From positions 1-43,191 of the forward strand of contig JAHQWJ010000041.1 in NCBI GenBank assembly GCA_029856125.1: a stretch of 43,191 bases of DNA, given 5' to 3'. A program made the position numbers and the translations under genes. The stretch is from Promethearchaeia archaeon. Lineage in GTDB: Archaea > Asgardarchaeota > Lokiarchaeia > Sigyniarchaeales > SOKP01. Positions 41,612 through 43,191 of this stretch are shown here, piece by piece (positions within the stretch are counted from its first letter, which is position 1; the number at the start of each line of letters is the position of its first letter). The notes beneath the pieces were generated by a model. It was not told where the DNA came from. It searched no databases and worked only from the letters and a program-made list of their open reading frames with translations.

Positions 41612-41623
41612 AAAAAAAAAAAA
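41612..41623 (-). terminator. T12 tract after the solute-binding protein gene
   Basis: On the minus strand a run of 12 T lies about 36 bases after the stop codon of the solute-binding protein gene and before the 286-residue gene. It may be a partial terminator that makes the binding protein more abundant than the permease components. A TATA-like TTTAAAT just downstream may give the following genes their own promoter. Confidence 0.45.
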
Positions 41624-41659
41624 GTTATTTATAATTTATTATGTGTTTATGCTCTTTGT

Positions 41660-43191
41660 TTAATAGTGGCATGGATAGAACCAGATCTTACCCATGCTAT
41701 TCGTTTGAAATCCCTCTAAGCCAACGACATAAGCGTCGAAAACTTTAGATGAATAACCAAATAGCCATGGCACATCTCTTTCAACCAAGAGGTATTGAAT
41801 CCTGTCGTAGATTGCTTTCCTTGCGACAGGTTTGGTTTCTGCTAATCCTGCTTCCATTAACAATTGCACGTTATCATTTTGAACCATTGGATCTCTACCA
41901 TCTTCTATTGCTGCTAAGGTACCATTATATTGAGCACCATTTGAGGCAACAGATCTGTTGGTAAACAATGGGTTGATGAAATTGCTCGGATCGTTATAAT
42001 CCGGACCCCATCCAATCCACCAAAGTTCCAAATCATTTCTGTCAAGATTTCCTACTTCGTATAGTCGGTAAATGACTTCACTCCAAGTCATACCATAACC
42101 TATTACTGTAATACCTACTCTTGGTAAGTCTCGCATTAATAAGGTTAGCATGTCTTCTCGCATCTGATTACCAACGTTATAAGAATAGGAGAAACTATTC
42201 GCGGCTCGTCCGTGGGTTGCTGCGTATGTCCAATCATTACCATCAGATATATCAGTTAAATTATAAGAAATTGCATTGACACCAATCGTCGCATTAGACC
42301 ACAACCATCCACCAGTTGTATGGTTTCCAGTATATCCGTAGCCCATAGCTTGCATCTTCATTCTTGCATCGGTTACGTTGTAGGTTGCTTCTTGATGTGA
42401 CCAATTGCCATACAAAATACCTTCTGGGATTGGAGATTCCAATCGATCGGCAGTTCCTTCCTGAATTTCTTCGGTAATATATTCGTAGTCGACAGCAGCA
42501 GAAATCACTCGTCTCCATGACACATTAATTAAAACGTTATTCATGCCCATATATTGTGTAACTAAGGATTGCTTTTCTTCTGCTAGATCGTCACCCATCA
42601 TGGTTGTACCTGGGTCAGCTGCAAATTGAGCGTGGAAAGATGGATGTGGATCATCTAAGAATTGAATATCTTCTGATAATAACGCTAAATTTCTGGCGTT
42701 CATATCAGTAATTCCTGAAAATACTAACGTAGTAATATCAGAGTGAGCCCATCCTGAATAGTAATCATCGTATCGAGTCATTAATACCTCAACACCGGCT
42801 TCATATTGATCGTACATCCAAGGACCAGTTCCAATTAGATCGTCGTCAGCCGTAACAAGGTATTCATCTTGAGGTGTACTTGCTGGTGATTGAATATATG
42901 ACCCGCTAAAGCATAACAATGCTTGAAATGGAGCATAAGCTGCGCTTAATACGAATGTTACCACAAATTCGCTTTCAACAACAACATGGTCCACAATAGG
43001 CGTTCCATCAGGCCAGACATATAACTCTTCGATTTGAGTTACTCCATCCATGTTAGTGCCAGTTGTGTTTAAACACCAAGCCATTCTATCCCAATTCCAC
43101 TTAACTGCTGATGCGTTAAATGCGGTACCATCGTGGAATGTAACATCGTCTCTGAGTGTAACAGTATAGTTTAAGTTATCTCCAGTCCACA
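41660..43191 (-). CDS. oppA: Peptide ABC transporter solute-binding protein, 5' partial
   Basis: A family 5 (Opp/Dpp) extracytoplasmic binding protein, cut by the window end. The frame is open past the first internal ATG at 43084, and the upstream codons give LRDDVTFHDGTAFNASAVKW followed by NWDRM, the family's signature region. Further on, GPWMYDQYEAGVEVLMTRYD, the VNVSWRRVISAAVDYEYI-like region (here LINVSWRRVISAAVDYEYI) and LELWWIGWGPDYNDPSNFI are typical. At least 11 N-x-S/T sequons suggest glycosylation outside the cell. It would capture peptides for the OppBCDF complex downstream. Confidence 0.92.
   Translation of the reverse strand, partial: WTGDNLNYTVTLRDDVTFHDGTAFNASAVKWNWDRMAWCLNTTGTNMDGVTQIEELYVWPDGTPIVDHVVVESEFVVTFVLSAAYAPFQALLCFSGSYIQSPASTPQDEYLVTADDDLIGTGPWMYDQYEAGVEVLMTRYDDYYSGWAHSDITTLVFSGITDMNARNLALLSEDIQFLDDPHPSFHAQFAADPGTTMMGDDLAEEKQSLVTQYMGMNNVLINVSWRRVISAAVDYEYITEEIQEGTADRLESPIPEGILYGNWSHQEATYNVTDARMKMQAMGYGYTGNHTTGGWLWSNATIGVNAISYNLTDISDGNDWTYAATHGRAANSFSYSYNVGNQMREDMLTLLMRDLPRVGITVIGYGMTWSEVIYRLYEVGNLDRNDLELWWIGWGPDYNDPSNFINPLFTNRSVASNGAQYNGTLAAIEDGRDPMVQNDNVQLLMEAGLAETKPVARKAIYDRIQYLLVERDVPWLFGYSSKVFDAYVVGLEGFQTNSMGKIWFYPCHY

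Noticed and set aside
1..43191. CRISPR arrays, insertion sequences, tRNA or rRNA genes
   Set aside because: No regularly spaced direct repeats, transposase-like frames, terminal inverted repeats or cloverleaf/GC-rich structured RNA were seen by eye in either strand. A computed scan would be needed to exclude short or divergent cases.

Overview
The window looks like a chromosomal segment of an Asgard archaeon. The evidence is: an archaeal-type ribosomal protein operon (eS4, eL19, eL32 and the RNase P subunit Rnp1 interleaved with universal proteins), a Roadblock/LC7 protein, an OSTC-like oligosaccharyltransferase subunit, an RPC34-like protein with a C-terminal four-cysteine motif, archaeal Trm1 and MptE, and short AT-rich intergenic gaps with TATA-like boxes close to starts (leaderless transcripts). 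The DNA is strongly AT-rich. A Loki-like lineage fits but cannot be proven from this window. I found no rRNA, tRNA, CRISPR array or insertion sequence, and no gene-free stretch longer than about 300 bases.

Layout. 1-2.5 kb: a 5'-truncated Roadblock protein, two secreted or membrane-anchored proteins (one with a DUF4430/transcobalamin-like domain) and a divergent ECF transporter S component, possibly a vitamin uptake locus. 2.56-12.1 kb: one long minus-strand ribosomal operon, in transcription order uS19, uL22, uS3, uL29, Rnp1, uS17, uL14, uL24, eS4, uL5, uS14, uS8, uL6, eL32, eL19, uL18, uS5, uL30, uL15. uL3-uL4-uL23-uL2 are not upstream and secY is not downstream. 12.3-20.3 kb: cupin and ribokinase, small membrane proteins, a class II amidotransferase next to a cytoplasmic FG-GAP-like propeller, a ferredoxin, an amidotransferase-like/zinc-finger fusion and a PepD-type dipeptidase. 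20.4-28.7 kb: information processing and C1/carbon metabolism (OSTC-like, GcvH, MptE, two RecA-fold ATPases, RPC34-like, RlmE-like, Trm1, FBPase I and a possible RuvC-like RNase H-fold protein). 28.8-33.1 kb: tandem HGSNAT/DUF1624 membrane acyltransferases, a TlyA-type methyltransferase and a DUF362 protein. 33.2-43.2 kb: a minus-strand peptide-uptake region with a complete Opp/Dpp ABC transporter, two unrecognised proteins inserted in the operon, a membrane M28 peptidase and a decayed copy of an OppF-type ATPase.

How the genes fit together. The Opp/Dpp transporter, the M28 peptidase and PepD suggest peptide scavenging, and GcvH suggests glycine oxidation. MptE points to a methanopterin-type C1 carrier and FBPase to gluconeogenesis. 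The secreted proteins are rich in N-x-S/T sequons, which fits the presence of an OST-type subunit in the same genome. The best candidates for under-described biology are the divergent RecA-like/RNase H-like pair (27.1-28.7 kb), the amidotransferase-like protein with a C4HC3 zinc finger (17.6-18.7 kb), the amidotransferase/propeller pair (14.5-16.4 kb), and the DUF4430/ECF-S locus.
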